DNA of 64,000 nt, from contig NZ_JAIUCZ020000006.1 in the NCBI RefSeq assembly GCF_020176955.2, positions 124,001-188,000 of the forward strand, given 5' to 3'. A program made the translations under genes and the position numbers. This DNA comes from Nocardia sp. alder85J (GTDB lineage: Bacteria; Actinomycetota; Actinomycetes; Mycobacteriales; Mycobacteriaceae). Of the stretch, positions 25,403-33,684 are shown piece by piece (position 1 is the first letter of the stretch; every line of letters begins with the position of its first letter). The notes under the pieces are model-generated. The model saw only the letters and a list, made by a program, of their open reading frames with translations, was not told where the DNA came from and searched no databases.

Positions 25403-26251
25403 TTATAGGGGCTCGCGATTGCCGGTGGTTGCCCGCCGGAGGTTGTCCGCGGTTGCGTGATGATCGCGTAGCCGGTAGGAGTCGCCGTCGAGGTTGATGA
25501 CCATCGACCGGTGTAACAGGCGGTCCAGGAGTGCGGCCGCGACGGTGTTGTCTCCGAGGATTTCGCCCCACGACCCGACACCTCGGTTGGTGGTGATCAC
25601 GATCGAGGTCTTCAAATATCGTTGCGAGACAACCTGAAACAAGGCTGATGCCGCCTCGGCCGGCAACGGCAGGTAGCCCAGTTCGTCGATGACGAGCAAG
25701 GCCGGTCCGGCGTAGAACCGCATGGTGGTCGCCCACCGGCCCTCGATCGCCGCGCGGTGGCAGCGGGCAGCCAGATCGGCGGCGGTGGTGAAGTAGGTGC
25801 GGTAACCGGCGTGGGCGGCCGCGCGGGCGAGTCCTGTTGCCAGATGGGTCTTTCCGGTGCCGGGGGTGCCGATCAGCAGGACGTTGGTCGCGGATTCGAG
25901 GAACCGGCAGGTGCCGAGCTCGTCGAGCAGCGGCCGGTCGATCCCGGAGGCGGCATCGACGTCGAAGTTGTCCAGCGACGCGGGGGTTTGCAGGTTCGCG
26001 AACCGGAGACGCCCGTTCAGCCGGCGGGCTTCGGTGTCGTCGACCTCGATGCGTAGTAGTTTCTCCAAAGTCGCTGTCGCCGAGAGGTTCTGCGCGACGG
26101 CGTCTTCGAGGATCCGTGGGAGGGCTTCGGCGGCGGCGTGGAGTTTCAGCGTCGCCAGATGCGAGCGGAGCTGCTGGTAGCGGGTCGCGGTCTCGTCGGC
26201 GCCGGCGGCTTTCGTGGCTCGGCGGGCGGTCTTGTTCGGGCTGGTGGTCAT
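25403..26251 (-). CDS. istB: IstB-type transposition helper ATPase
   Basis: A 282-residue AAA+ ATPase of IS21 elements. Walker A is LIGTPGTGKTHLATGLA, Walker B LLVIDELGYLP, and sensor region VITTNRGVGSWGEILGD. IstB oligomers select target DNA and activate the IstA transposase. The start overlaps the istA stop as ATGA. The protein is full length, with the IstB N-terminal helical domain (LRSHLATLKLHAAAEALP) intact, so the element may be active. Confidence 0.95.
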   Translation of the reverse strand: MTTSPNKTARRATKAAGADETATRYQQLRSHLATLKLHAAAEALPRILEDAVAQNLSATATLEKLLRIEVDDTEARRLNGRLRFANLQTPASLDNFDVDAASGIDRPLLDELGTCRFLESATNVLLIGTPGTGKTHLATGLARAAAHAGYRTYFTTAADLAARCHRAAIEGRWATTMRFYAGPALLVIDELGYLPLPAEAASALFQVVSQRYLKTSIVITTNRGVGSWGEILGDNTVAAALLDRLLHRSMVINLDGDSYRLRDHHATADNLRRATTGNREPL

Positions 26252-27603
26252 TTGCGGCTCCTGGCGGTGGCGGCGCGCTCGTAGGCGGCCAGATCGGTGA
26301 TGTTGCTGGTGACCGCCGATGCGGCTGTGCTGGTGTCGGCGGGATCGGCGGCTGCCCGCAGGGCCGCGGCGGCGGCGCGGGCGGCGTCGCCGGGTGGGAT
26401 GCGTTCCTTGCGGCGGTGCGGGCGGCCGGTGTTCGCCGACTCCATCGCCGCGCGGTCGAGCGCGACGACGTGGCCGTGGTCACGGACCGTGGCGCCGAGG
26501 CCGTCGGCGGCGCGTTCGTGTCGGGCGATCACGATCCCGGCTGTGGTGGCGATGTCGATGGTGTTGCCGCGTAACGGTTGTGCGACGATGACCGTCGCCG
26601 CGGCCAGCTCGGGAGGCACCGAGTAGCGGTTGCCGCGCCAGGAGATCATCGCCTGCCGGGACACAACCCTCGGTTCGGTGACCATCGCCGGATACGGGTC
26701 AGCAGGTAACGGCCGCAATGGTTCTCGTGCCGCGATCGTCGCGACGCTGGCCCGGCCGTCGGCGGTCGGCCGCAGCCGGGTGTCGGTGCGCAGTGAACAG
26801 AACTTGTCCAGGCTCGCTTGTGCCTGTTCGACGGTGAGTTCGTCGGCGAGGGTGCGCCACCAGCGTTGCGCGGCAGTGTGATTGGCTTTCTCGACCACTC
26901 CTTTGCGGTTGCCGGCGCGGGCCGGGCAGATCTCCGGCAGCACGGCGTAGTACTTGAGCACCGCGGCGAACGACGCGGTGACCTGCCCCGACGACGGATA
27001 GCAGACAGTGGACATGCGGTCGAACCGCCACGACCCGGTCACCCCGCCCAGGGCGCGAGCGACCCGGTCCAGGCCCTCGATCAGGTGCGGCTGGTCGGTG
27101 GCCGGCGCGAGATAGCCGCGCCAGCGGCCGGAGTGGGCCAGGGACCCGACGAGCAGGTGCGCGTTCGCGCCCCACCCCCACGACTGCGGTGGGTTGGGCA
27201 GATCGACCCAGTCCCATTGGGTTTCACCACCGGGTGGGTGCGCGATGACGGCATTGGGGCGTTCGGTCACCCTCCGGCAGGCTTGGCAGACCGGACGGAG
27301 CTTGCGGGCGCGGATGTTGCGGGTCAGCGACTGATACGACAACCCGAACCCGAGAGGTTCGAGCTCGTCGAACAGGGTTTGCGCCCACAGGTGCGGGTCC
27401 TCGGTCAGGCGGGCGGTCACATAGTCCACGAACCGTTCGAACGGGTCGGGCTGGTGTCGTTTCCGGACCCCGGGCTGGCGTTCCCCGGCCAGATAGGCGC
27501 GGATCGTCTTGCGGTCGCGGCCGGTGTGGCGGGCGATCTGGGAGATCGTCCAGCCTCGGGCGCGCAGGGCACTGATTTCCACATCTTCCTCACGTGTCAA
27601 CAT
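26248..27603 (-). CDS. istA: IstA-type IS21 transposase
   Basis: A 451-residue DDE transposase starting MLTREEDVEISALRARGWT, the common IS21 start. It has an N-terminal helix-turn-helix (WTISQIARHTGRDRKTIRAYL), the integrase core with first acidic residue in ETQWDWVDL, the catalytic Glu region VVEKANHTAAQRWWRTL and a C-terminal Mu-type beta-barrel (ISWRGNRYSVPPELA). A GGAGGAGG ribosome site 11 bases upstream lies inside a hairpin. The frame is open 26 codons further upstream but those lie in the hairpin. Confidence 0.93.
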   Translation of the reverse strand: MLTREEDVEISALRARGWTISQIARHTGRDRKTIRAYLAGERQPGVRKRHQPDPFERFVDYVTARLTEDPHLWAQTLFDELEPLGFGLSYQSLTRNIRARKLRPVCQACRRVTERPNAVIAHPPGGETQWDWVDLPNPPQSWGWGANAHLLVGSLAHSGRWRGYLAPATDQPHLIEGLDRVARALGGVTGSWRFDRMSTVCYPSSGQVTASFAAVLKYYAVLPEICPARAGNRKGVVEKANHTAAQRWWRTLADELTVEQAQASLDKFCSLRTDTRLRPTADGRASVATIAAREPLRPLPADPYPAMVTEPRVVSRQAMISWRGNRYSVPPELAAATVIVAQPLRGNTIDIATTAGIVIARHERAADGLGATVRDHGHVVALDRAAMESANTGRPHRRKERIPPGDAARAAAAALRAAADPADTSTAASAVTSNITDLAAYERAATARSRK

Positions 27604-27609
27604 GGAAAA

Positions 27610-27674
27610 GCGGGCCTCCTCCGAACGAAACTGCTGGTCAGGTGTGGTAACCACCAGCTTCGGAAGAGGCCCGC
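27610..27674. promoter_or_regulatory. Hairpin in the istA leader that buries the ribosome site
   Basis: Arms GCGGGCCTCCTCCGAA (27610-27625) and TTCGGAAGAGGCCCGC (27659-27674) pair at 15 of 16 positions, with a second inner stem GCTGGT / ACCAGC. The istA Shine-Dalgarno GGAGGAGG (minus strand) is in the stem. Transcripts reading in from outside the element would fold and hide it, as in IS10/IS50 leaders (inference). Confidence 0.6.
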
Positions 27675-27701
27675 CCTTCACGACGAAGCCACACGGGCAA
27701 A

Positions 27702-27723
27702 TGGGGAATTTCGATGAGCGTCA
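27702..27723. repeat. IS21 right terminal inverted repeat
   Basis: Complement of the left repeat with one extra base (TGACGCTCATCGAAATTCCC read inward). The ATG at 27701 next to it is in frame with the 3' half of the interrupted gene. Confidence 0.85.
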
Positions 27724-28702
27724 GTGGGGAGATTCAGTGAGCGCCGTCAACCGGGCGCCCTACTGGGGCTGGACGGCCCCGGTCGCGCTCGCGGCCCTGA
27801 TCGGCGGGCTGATCCTGACCGGAGTGTTCGCCGCCGTCTGGCTCCCGGCCAGCCGGCTCGCCGTCGACCTGTCCGGCCTGCTGGGCCTGCGATTCGCGAC
27901 CATGGTGCTGATGGCGCTGTTCGGGTTCGGCATCACCGCCGTGCAGACCACCGCGTTCGCGTACCTGGCCGCCAGTCCCGGCCCCGACGCGCTGCGCAAC
28001 GACATCGCGGTATCGGTCGTGCAGCAGGCCCGCGCCTCGTACGGCGTGAACATCTCGGCCGCGTCGGTCCACGTCACCCTGAATCCCGGTTACAGCTACG
28101 GAAGTGCGCTGAGCACAGTGCATTTCGCTGCGCTGATGATCGCGGCCGGCCTGGCCACGGTGATCGCCGCGATCGGCGCCGGACTGCTCGCCCGCCGGGT
28201 CGGCGGCCGGCTGCCCGCGATCGCGGCCGTCGCCCTGTTCGCCGTCTCCGGCCTCGGCTTCGCGGTGCTGCCCTACCACCTGATCGGTGCCACGGCCCTG
28301 ACCGCGCTCGCGGGCTTCGGGGTCGGGCTGCTGTACCCCGCGGCGATCGAACTGATCACGGAAACGATCCCGGCCGGCCTGCAGGGCATCGGCGCCGCGG
28401 TGTTCGGCGTCGCCCTGACCGTCGGTTCCACGGCGGCCGTGGCGGCGTTCACCGCGATCCGCGACCGCCACCCGGTCGCGGCGGACGTCCAACTGCGCGG
28501 CGGCCGGACCAGGCAGGTCGTTCCGCAGCTGTTCGCCGATCAGGGCTACACCCTCGGCTTCTGGGTGGCGCTGGCCCCCACCGCGATCGGCCTGCTGCTC
28601 GCCGTCGCCCTGCTGCTGACGCCCGGATCCGTCCGCACCCCGCCACCGGTCCCGGTACCTCCACCGTTCGCACCGCAGGGCGGTTTCCCGATCCCTCGCT
28701 GA
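27724..28702 (+). pseudogene. Pseudokinase-MFS fusion protein, 3' part
   Basis: The second half of the interrupted transporter, about 322 residues from a GTG at 27737 (SAVNRAPYWGWTAPVALAALIGG). It holds the remaining membrane helices, a large extracellular loop (SPGPDALRNDIAVSVVQQARASYGV) and a proline-rich cytosolic tail (TPPPVPVPPPFAPQGG). GGGGAG lies five bases before the GTG, so a separate C-terminal polypeptide could be made, but alone it lacks helices 1-7. The uninterrupted parent gene would encode about 750 residues. Confidence 0.78.
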
Positions 28703-28789
28703 GAACAGCACCCCCGCAGCGGGCCCCGACCCCCGCCGAGCGGAAAATCGCTCGCGCCACCTCACCGTCGCCGCCTACCGTCACCCGGC

Positions 28790-29731
28790 ATGACGAGTGC
28801 GACCGACAGCACGGCCCGCCGAATGCGCTCCGGCCTCACCTACGCGCTGGTGTCCGCCGCGGCCTTCGGCCTGTCCGGGGTGCTGGCCCGGGGCCTGATC
28901 GACGCCGGGTGGAGTGCCGGTAGCGCGGTGACGGCCCGAGTCGCGGTGGCCGCGGCGGTCCTGTTGCCGATCGCCGCCGCGCAGCTGCGTGGTGAGCGGA
29001 AGTTGTTGCGCCGCAACATCTCACTGATCGGCGGCTACGGCCTGATCGCGGTGGCCGGCACCCAGCTGGCCTTCTTCGAGGCGGTGGCGCGGCTCCCCGT
29101 CGGCGTCGCCCTGCTGATCGTGTTCGCCTCCCCGATCGCGGTGGTCGGCTGGATGTGGCTGCGCCACCATCACCGCCCCACCCGCCTCACGGCGGCCGGC
29201 ACGGCGCTCGGTGTCGCCGGGCTGATCCTGGTCGTCGGCGCGGGATCCGGCACGGCCGTCTCCTGGTCCGGCATCGCCTGGGCACTGGCCGCCATGCTCG
29301 GCTCCCTCGTCTACTACCTGCTCCCCGCCGAAGGCGGCGACGACCTGCCGGGCACGGTGCTGGCCGCCAGCGGACTCGTGATCGGCCTGGCCGCCCTGGC
29401 CGCGGCCGGTGCCACCGGCCTGGTCACCCTGCGCTGGTCGGCCGCACCCGTGCACTTCCGCGACCTCGCCTGCCCCTGGTGGTCCGTCATCCTGATCCTC
29501 GGCACGGTCACCACCGCCCTCGCCTACGTCTCCGGCATCGCCGCCACCCGCCTGCTCGGCCCCCGCCTGGCCTCCTTCACCGGCCTGTGCGAGGTCGCCG
29601 CGGCTCCCCTGCTGGCCTGGGCGCTGCTCGGCCAGTCCGTCCGCCCGCTCCAATTCCTGGGCGGCACACTGATTCTGGCCGGGATCCTGGCCGTCCGGCA
29701 CGGCGAGCCGGATTTCCGCCCGGTGCAGTGA
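28790..29731 (+). CDS. EamA-family (DMT superfamily) transporter
   Basis: A 313-residue membrane protein with ten predicted helices arranged as two EamA repeats (about 15-145 and 160-300). GYGLIAVAGTQLAFFEAVARLPVGVALLI and LLGPRLASFTGLCEVAAAPLLAWALLGQ are typical of metabolite exporters related to RhtA/YdcZ. Substrate unknown. The ATG has no strong ribosome site. It stands alone between the split transporter and the Nudix gene. Confidence 0.88.
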   Translation: MTSATDSTARRMRSGLTYALVSAAAFGLSGVLARGLIDAGWSAGSAVTARVAVAAAVLLPIAAAQLRGERKLLRRNISLIGGYGLIAVAGTQLAFFEAVARLPVGVALLIVFASPIAVVGWMWLRHHHRPTRLTAAGTALGVAGLILVVGAGSGTAVSWSGIAWALAAMLGSLVYYLLPAEGGDDLPGTVLAASGLVIGLAALAAAGATGLVTLRWSAAPVHFRDLACPWWSVILILGTVTTALAYVSGIAATRLLGPRLASFTGLCEVAAAPLLAWALLGQSVRPLQFLGGTLILAGILAVRHGEPDFRPVQ

Positions 29732-29828
29732 GCGATTCCGCGAGCATCGGACATTCCCACCAATCCGATTGCGGCGCAGCATGATCGCATCCGCCGTTCG
29801 CAGCGGCCGGCGATAGCATGAGCGCACT

Positions 29829-30332
29829 ATGGACGACTGGAAGTACTGCCCCAGGTGCGCATCACCGACCCACTTCGTCGGCGCCGGTCCCGAACGCCAT
29901 GCGCAGTGCGCGGGCTGCGGGTACGTGAAGTACGACAACCCGCTGCCCACAACAATCGGCCTGGTGATGCACGGCGGCAGGATCCTGCTGTTGCGCAGAG
30001 CGATCCACCCCGCCTTCGGCGAATGGGACACCGTCGGCGGATTCCTGTCCGGCGACGAGACCGTCGAGGAGAATCTCCGCCGCGAGGCGAAGGAAGAGAT
30101 CGGCGCCGACATCCGGCAGCTGGAATTCGTCGGCTCGTTCTCGTCGGTGTACGGCGACACCGGACTGCACACCATCGGCATCGCCTTCACCTGCACCGTG
30201 ACCGACCCGGAAATTCAACTCTCCGAAGAGAATTCCGAATATCGCTGGTTCGCTCCCGAGGAGCTGCCCGACGTCGCGTTCGAGGATGTGCGACGCGCCC
30301 TGGCCACCCTCACCGCGCGGCTGCGGTCGTAG
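29829..30332 (+). CDS. Nudix hydrolase with N-terminal zinc ribbon
   Basis: A 167-residue protein. Four cysteines in two C-x2-C pairs (CPRC at 7-10 and CAGC about 20 residues on) form a zinc ribbon like that of NudC-type NADH pyrophosphatases. The Nudix box GGFLSGDETVEENLRREAKE continues EIGA and matches Gx5Ex7REUxEExGU. It would hydrolyse a nucleoside-diphosphate-linked substrate with magnesium. Shorter than NudC, so it is a NudC-like housecleaning enzyme of unknown specificity. Its last 23 bases overlap the convergent methyltransferase gene. Confidence 0.9.
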   Translation: MDDWKYCPRCASPTHFVGAGPERHAQCAGCGYVKYDNPLPTTIGLVMHGGRILLLRRAIHPAFGEWDTVGGFLSGDETVEENLRREAKEEIGADIRQLEFVGSFSSVYGDTGLHTIGIAFTCTVTDPEIQLSEENSEYRWFAPEELPDVAFEDVRRALATLTARLRS

Positions 30333-31020
30333 GCCCCGGCCGGCGAGCGGTCAGGATCCCGGTGTCGTACCGGTTCGCGGTGTACTCGAAATCACCGAAA
30401 CCGATGTCGCGCAAGGTGTCCTGATACCGACGGAGATCGAGCGAGGCGGTCCGCTGGTGATGGTCGTCCCCGCTGCGATGCGCGGAGAACCGCGCCATCG
30501 CGCGGATCAGCACCCCGCGCACCCCACTACCGGGATTCATGTCGGCCAGCAGCAACCGGCCGCCCGGCCGCAGCACCCGGAACATCTCGGTCAGCGCCGG
30601 AACCCGTTGTGCGGCGGGGATGTGATGCATGGCGAAGGTCGAGGTCACCACATCGAAGGAGCCATCGGCAAAGTCGAGTTCCTGCGCGAGCCCGTACTCG
30701 AAGCGGCAGTTCGGCGCCGACCGCGCCGCCACCCGAGCATGCTCGACCATCTCACGCGCCGCGTCGATGCCGACCACTTCACCGGCGGCCCCCACCAGCC
30801 CGCCCATGGCGACTGCGAGTTTTCCTGGACCACAAGCGATATCGAGCACATGATCACCGGGCCCGGCGCCACTGACCGCGGCCAGGGTCGTCACCAGTCC
30901 GCCCACCCCGCCCACGAAGAACAGGCGGTTGAACGCGTTGTACCGGCGCGGCGTGGTGATGAGCAGACCGACCGCGGTGTCGGCACCGAGAATACGGGAG
31001 GGTTGTTCGTTTCGGGTCAT
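30310..31020 (-). CDS. Class I SAM-dependent methyltransferase
   Basis: A 236-residue methyltransferase of the UbiE/Methyltransf_11 type. DHVLDIACGPGKLAVAMGGLVG is motif I, VVGIDAAREMVEHAR motif II, DVVTSTFAMHHIP and MFRVLRPGGRLLLADMN the later motifs. The target is unknown. The ATG at 31020 abuts the ATG of the divergent TetR gene with no base between, so a leaderless message is likely; an ATG at 31047 would overlap the TetR coding region. Regulation by that TetR protein is probable. Confidence 0.87.
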   Translation of the reverse strand: MTRNEQPSRILGADTAVGLLITTPRRYNAFNRLFFVGGVGGLVTTLAAVSGAGPGDHVLDIACGPGKLAVAMGGLVGAAGEVVGIDAAREMVEHARVAARSAPNCRFEYGLAQELDFADGSFDVVTSTFAMHHIPAAQRVPALTEMFRVLRPGGRLLLADMNPGSGVRGVLIRAMARFSAHRSGDDHHQRTASLDLRRYQDTLRDIGFGDFEYTANRYDTGILTARRPGPTTAAAR

Positions 31021-31680
31021 ATGTTCATCATCGGAAGGGTGCGTCATCCGGACCAGAACCAAAGCCAGCCGATCCGTCCCGTTCCGCACACCTCGCCGAG
31101 ATCCGTCCCGCACCCGCAGGACCGCAGAGTGCGCCGCACCAGGGATGCCCTGCACCGCGCCCTGATCGAACTGATGCTCGCCACCGACTACCGCCGCATC
31201 ACCGTCCAGGACGTCCTCGACCGCGCCGACGTGGGCCGCTCGACCTTCTACGCCCACTACCGCGACAAGGACGACCTCCTGGTCACCAGCTGCACCGCCT
31301 ACCTCCGCGCCGCGATCGACGCGACCACGGCCGCCCACCCCGACCACTCCTCCCCCCTGGCCCCGCTCCACACCATGTTCGAACTGGCGGCCTCGAACAA
31401 ACCGGTCTACGGCGTCCTCCTCGGCCCGAAGGCCGGCGCCCCCGTCCTGCGCGCCACCCGTCAGATGGCCGCCGACATCCTCACCGACCTCCTCACCGGC
31501 CACCTGAACGAACCCCCCGACGATTTCGCCGACACCGTCACCTACCTCTCCTGGGCCCTGTTCGGCCTCCTCGGCGCAGTAGCCGACCCGGCCCGCGACC
31601 TCTCCCCCACCGCCGCCTACCACCGCTTCCACCGCCTGACCACCACCGGCCTCCCCGACCTGCTCCCCCACCCCCACTAA
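31021..31680 (+). CDS. TetR-family regulator
   Basis: A 219-residue repressor-like protein. The helix-turn-helix is ALIELMLATDYRRITVQDVL followed by DRADVGRSTFYAHYRDKDDLL; the C-terminal ligand domain is of the TetR_C_33 kind. About 40 residues of charged sequence precede the HTH if the ATG at 31021 is used; GTG 31039 would shorten this slightly. Its start codon abuts that of the methyltransferase gene, so any operator must overlap coding sequence. Confidence 0.88.
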   Translation: MFIIGRVRHPDQNQSQPIRPVPHTSPRSVPHPQDRRVRRTRDALHRALIELMLATDYRRITVQDVLDRADVGRSTFYAHYRDKDDLLVTSCTAYLRAAIDATTAAHPDHSSPLAPLHTMFELAASNKPVYGVLLGPKAGAPVLRATRQMAADILTDLLTGHLNEPPDDFADTVTYLSWALFGLLGAVADPARDLSPTAAYHRFHRLTTTGLPDLLPHPH

Positions 31681-31771
31681 TTCCCTTGCGCCCCGACACC
31701 ACCTCATGCCAAGCTCAACCCATGCCTCCCCGCCACCTCAGTCGCCACTCATCCTGAACGCTCGAAGTTCC

Positions 31772-31860
31772 GGAGGGTTGGCCGAGTCTGGTAAGGCAGC
31801 GGTGTGCTAAACCGTGGTCGGGCCGAAACGCCCGCGCGAGTTCGAATCTCGCCCCCTCCG
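31772..31860 (+). tRNA. tRNA-Ser (GCT)
   Basis: An 89-nt class II tRNA with a long variable arm. Anticodon GCT at 31806-31808 in the loop GTGCTAA; TTCGAATCT T-loop; acceptor GGAGGG pairs with CCCTCC. Position 7 of the acceptor (T) faces a C, a mismatch. CCA is not encoded. Reads AGC/AGU. Confidence 0.95.
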
Positions 31861-31863
31861 CCT

Positions 31864-31950
31864 GGAGGGTTGGCCGAGTCCGGTAAGGCTCCCGTCTCGA
31901 AAACGGGCGACAGGTTCACACCTGCGGGGGTTCGAATCCCTCACCCTCCG
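31864..31950 (+). tRNA. tRNA-Ser (CGA)
   Basis: An 87-nt class II tRNA three bases after the previous one. Anticodon CGA at 31898-31900 in loop CTCGAAA, acceptor stem GGAGGGT with ACCCTCC fully paired, long variable arm, TTCGAATCC T-loop. CCA is encoded at 31951-31953. Reads UCG. Confidence 0.96.
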
Positions 31951-31995
31951 CCACCGATCGCCGTTGCGCCCCAAGCGAACCGTCACACATCGGGG

Positions 31996-32604
31996 CTACG
32001 AGCGGCCGCTGTGATGATGCCGCCACCCCAGCCCGCCACGGATAACACTGCCCGAGGTCAGCAGACCACCACGCGTATCGACGCTGCCGAAGCGATAGAT
32101 GACCGGCACCCGGCCCGCCGCGTTCACGAACGGCGTCGAGTAGCTCCCGCCGAGGACCCGCTCACCGAGCGCGGGAGCCACAACACGGTTCCGGACCGAC
32201 AGGTAGTACCACATCGCCGCACCGGCGACCCCGCCGGCGAGACCCGCTGCCGCATAACGGATCGCGCTGCTGTCGTCACCGGAGAAGCTCTCGTCGGCAT
32301 CGTCGCATTCACTGTCGTCCACCCGATCCCCGGTGACGGCATCGGCACACACCGCCGCGAAATCCACATCCTCGGCCTGGACACCCGTGCTCGGCAGCGG
32401 CGTCGTGGTCGTGGCAGGCGACTCTGTAGTGGTCGGCACCCGCAGCACAGAACTCCTGGTCGGCGTGGCAGCCGTTGCCGTCGTCGTGGATGCGGCAGAT
32501 TCGGGTGTCGGCGGCAACGCGCAACTGGTCACCAGATACAAGCCAGCCACAGCAGGAACCAAACCCAGCACAGGCGCGACACCGCGCTGTCGATAACCGG
32601 CCAT
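31996..32604 (-). CDS. Putative lipoprotein with C-terminal WYYL / RGG segment
   Basis: A 202-residue exported protein. Starting at MAGYRQRG, a signal peptide ends in the lipobox V-T-S-C (about residues 26-29), then a Thr/Ser/Pro-rich linker. The folded part has CADAVTGDRVDDSEC, a second hydrophobic segment (AAAGLAGGVAGAAMWYYLSV) and a terminal VIRGGLGWRHH. This C-terminal pattern recurs in small actinobacterial proteins of unknown function. Downstream of two tRNA genes, transcribed toward them. Longer starts exist to 32703 but would bury the signal peptide. Confidence 0.65.
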   Translation of the reverse strand: MAGYRQRGVAPVLGLVPAVAGLYLVTSCALPPTPESAASTTTATAATPTRSSVLRVPTTTESPATTTTPLPSTGVQAEDVDFAAVCADAVTGDRVDDSECDDADESFSGDDSSAIRYAAAGLAGGVAGAAMWYYLSVRNRVVAPALGERVLGGSYSTPFVNAAGRVPVIYRFGSVDTRGGLLTSGSVIRGGLGWRHHHSGRS

Positions 32605-33113
32605 CGAGACGACCCGCCCCCATTCCCGTCCACTGCGATGAAGCACGGCAATCATCCACCGCCGCTGCGGGTTTGGCAATGGCGCGAAACCGTATGAGGT
32701 CACCGCCGGCTCGCGGTCGCGTTCGCCAGTTCGTCATCGGTCACGATCTCCGTCACGTGTCGGTCGGCGTCCGAGGAGATGAACCGAGCCATCGTGTCGC
32801 TGTCGGCGAGGACTGCGATCGCGCTTCCGGATCATCAGATGCGGTCGGGGTCGTCTTCACCTCAGCCGGCTTCATGGTCGTCAATATGGCCGATACCCAC
32901 GAAAATCTTGCATATTCCGGGGACATGCGCAGTTGCCAGGTATGCCCGGCACCGCGCCGGGACAGCCCCGGTGGCGTGACCGCACCCGAGCACCGCACCG
33001 GACACGACCCGCAACTGCGGCCGACGAGCAGGTACCTGGGTTATCGTGCACTCGAATCGCAATGTGCTCACGGTTTGCCAACTGCGGTGCGTCGGATCCG
33101 GAAGGAGATGACT
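32605..33113. other. Intergenic region with one possible small ORF
   Basis: About 509 bases between the lipoprotein and the next membrane protein, divergent. No family is recognised. The only protein-like reading is the 30-codon minus-strand frame at 32700-32792. The part near 32880-33070 has lower GC and probably contains promoters for both sides. Confidence 0.4.
32700..32792 (-). CDS. Possible 30-residue small protein
   Basis: MARFISSDADRHVTEIVTDD then ELANATASRR. Codon third positions are strongly G/C as in real genes here, and the composition is protein-like with a charged helix. No ribosome site or family is evident, and 14 open codons (ending VLADSDT) lie upstream without a start. It could be a small protein, or the tail of a decayed gene. 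Confidence 0.22.
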   Translation of the reverse strand: MARFISSDADRHVTEIVTDDELANATASRR

Positions 33114-33656
33114 GTGGTTCACCGGGTGATCGAGCCCAGCGGTCCACCCATGGTGGCCGGGCGGGGGTGGTGGGCGGTGTTCATGGGGGTGGGGACGGTC
33201 GTCACCGTCATCGGCGTCGCGGTGCTGACGCGTGGGGGTGATCCGGCGGGGCCGTCGGCGGCCGCGGTGGCGGCCGGGTTGGTCGGGGCCGGGGTGCTGG
33301 AGATATTCGGGTGTCGTACAGGGGGTTTCGGGGTGGGGGTGGAGCTCGTGGGTGGAGCCGCGGTGATCCTGGTGTGGCCGGATCTGACCGCCGATCCGCT
33401 GGCGTTGCTGGTGGGGTCGGTGCTGGTGGTGGTCGGGCTGACCCGGCTCGCGGCGACGGTGGCGGCCACCACGCCGCATGCGGGGGACGGGTTCGTGGTG
33501 GCCGTCGTGTCGGCGGGGCTGGCGCTGCTGACGGGGCTGGCGCTGGTGTACCGGCCCGAGGCCGTCGCGGTGCCGCCGGCGGTTCCGCTCAGCATCTGGC
33601 TGATGCTGCAAGGGTTCCGGGACGTGTTCTTCGGGCGCGCCCTGCTCGTGGGATGA
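33114..33656 (+). CDS. Small membrane protein, DUF308-like
   Basis: A 180-residue hydrophobic protein with six predicted helices; WWAVFMGVGTVVTVIGVAVLTRG, AVILVWPDLTADPLALLVGSVLVVVGLTRL and LMLQGFRDVFFGRALL give a repeated pattern similar to HdeD/DUF308 proteins. Function unknown. GAAGGAG touches the ATG at 33108, leaving no spacer, whereas the GTG at 33114 is six bases away, so the GTG is preferred. The stop is 28 bases from the end of the convergent MFS gene. Confidence 0.7.
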   Translation: MVHRVIEPSGPPMVAGRGWWAVFMGVGTVVTVIGVAVLTRGGDPAGPSAAAVAAGLVGAGVLEIFGCRTGGFGVGVELVGGAAVILVWPDLTADPLALLVGSVLVVVGLTRLAATVAATTPHAGDGFVVAVVSAGLALLTGLALVYRPEAVAVPPAVPLSIWLMLQGFRDVFFGRALLVG

Positions 33657-33684
33657 GCCCGCCGGGGGCACCGCTATCCGTTGG

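Larger units (their letters stand above)
25342..27723 (-). mobile_element. IS21-family insertion sequence, complete
   Basis: About 2.38 kb carrying istA and istB in the usual order with an ATGA overlap, bounded by near-identical terminal inverted repeats (25342-25362 and 27702-27723) that share CGCTCATCGAAATTCCCCA. Further TIR-like words inside the left end (CTCGTCGAAATG at 25369) fit the multiple transposase sites of this family. The element splits the pseudokinase-MFS gene between transmembrane helices 7 and 8. I could not identify a convincing target-site duplication, so the outermost bases are approximate. Confidence 0.9.

Noticed and set aside
31772..31953. tRNA-Ser pair as an integration site
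   Set aside because: No integrase and no repeated tRNA 3' end is visible downstream, so there is no evidence for an integrated element here.
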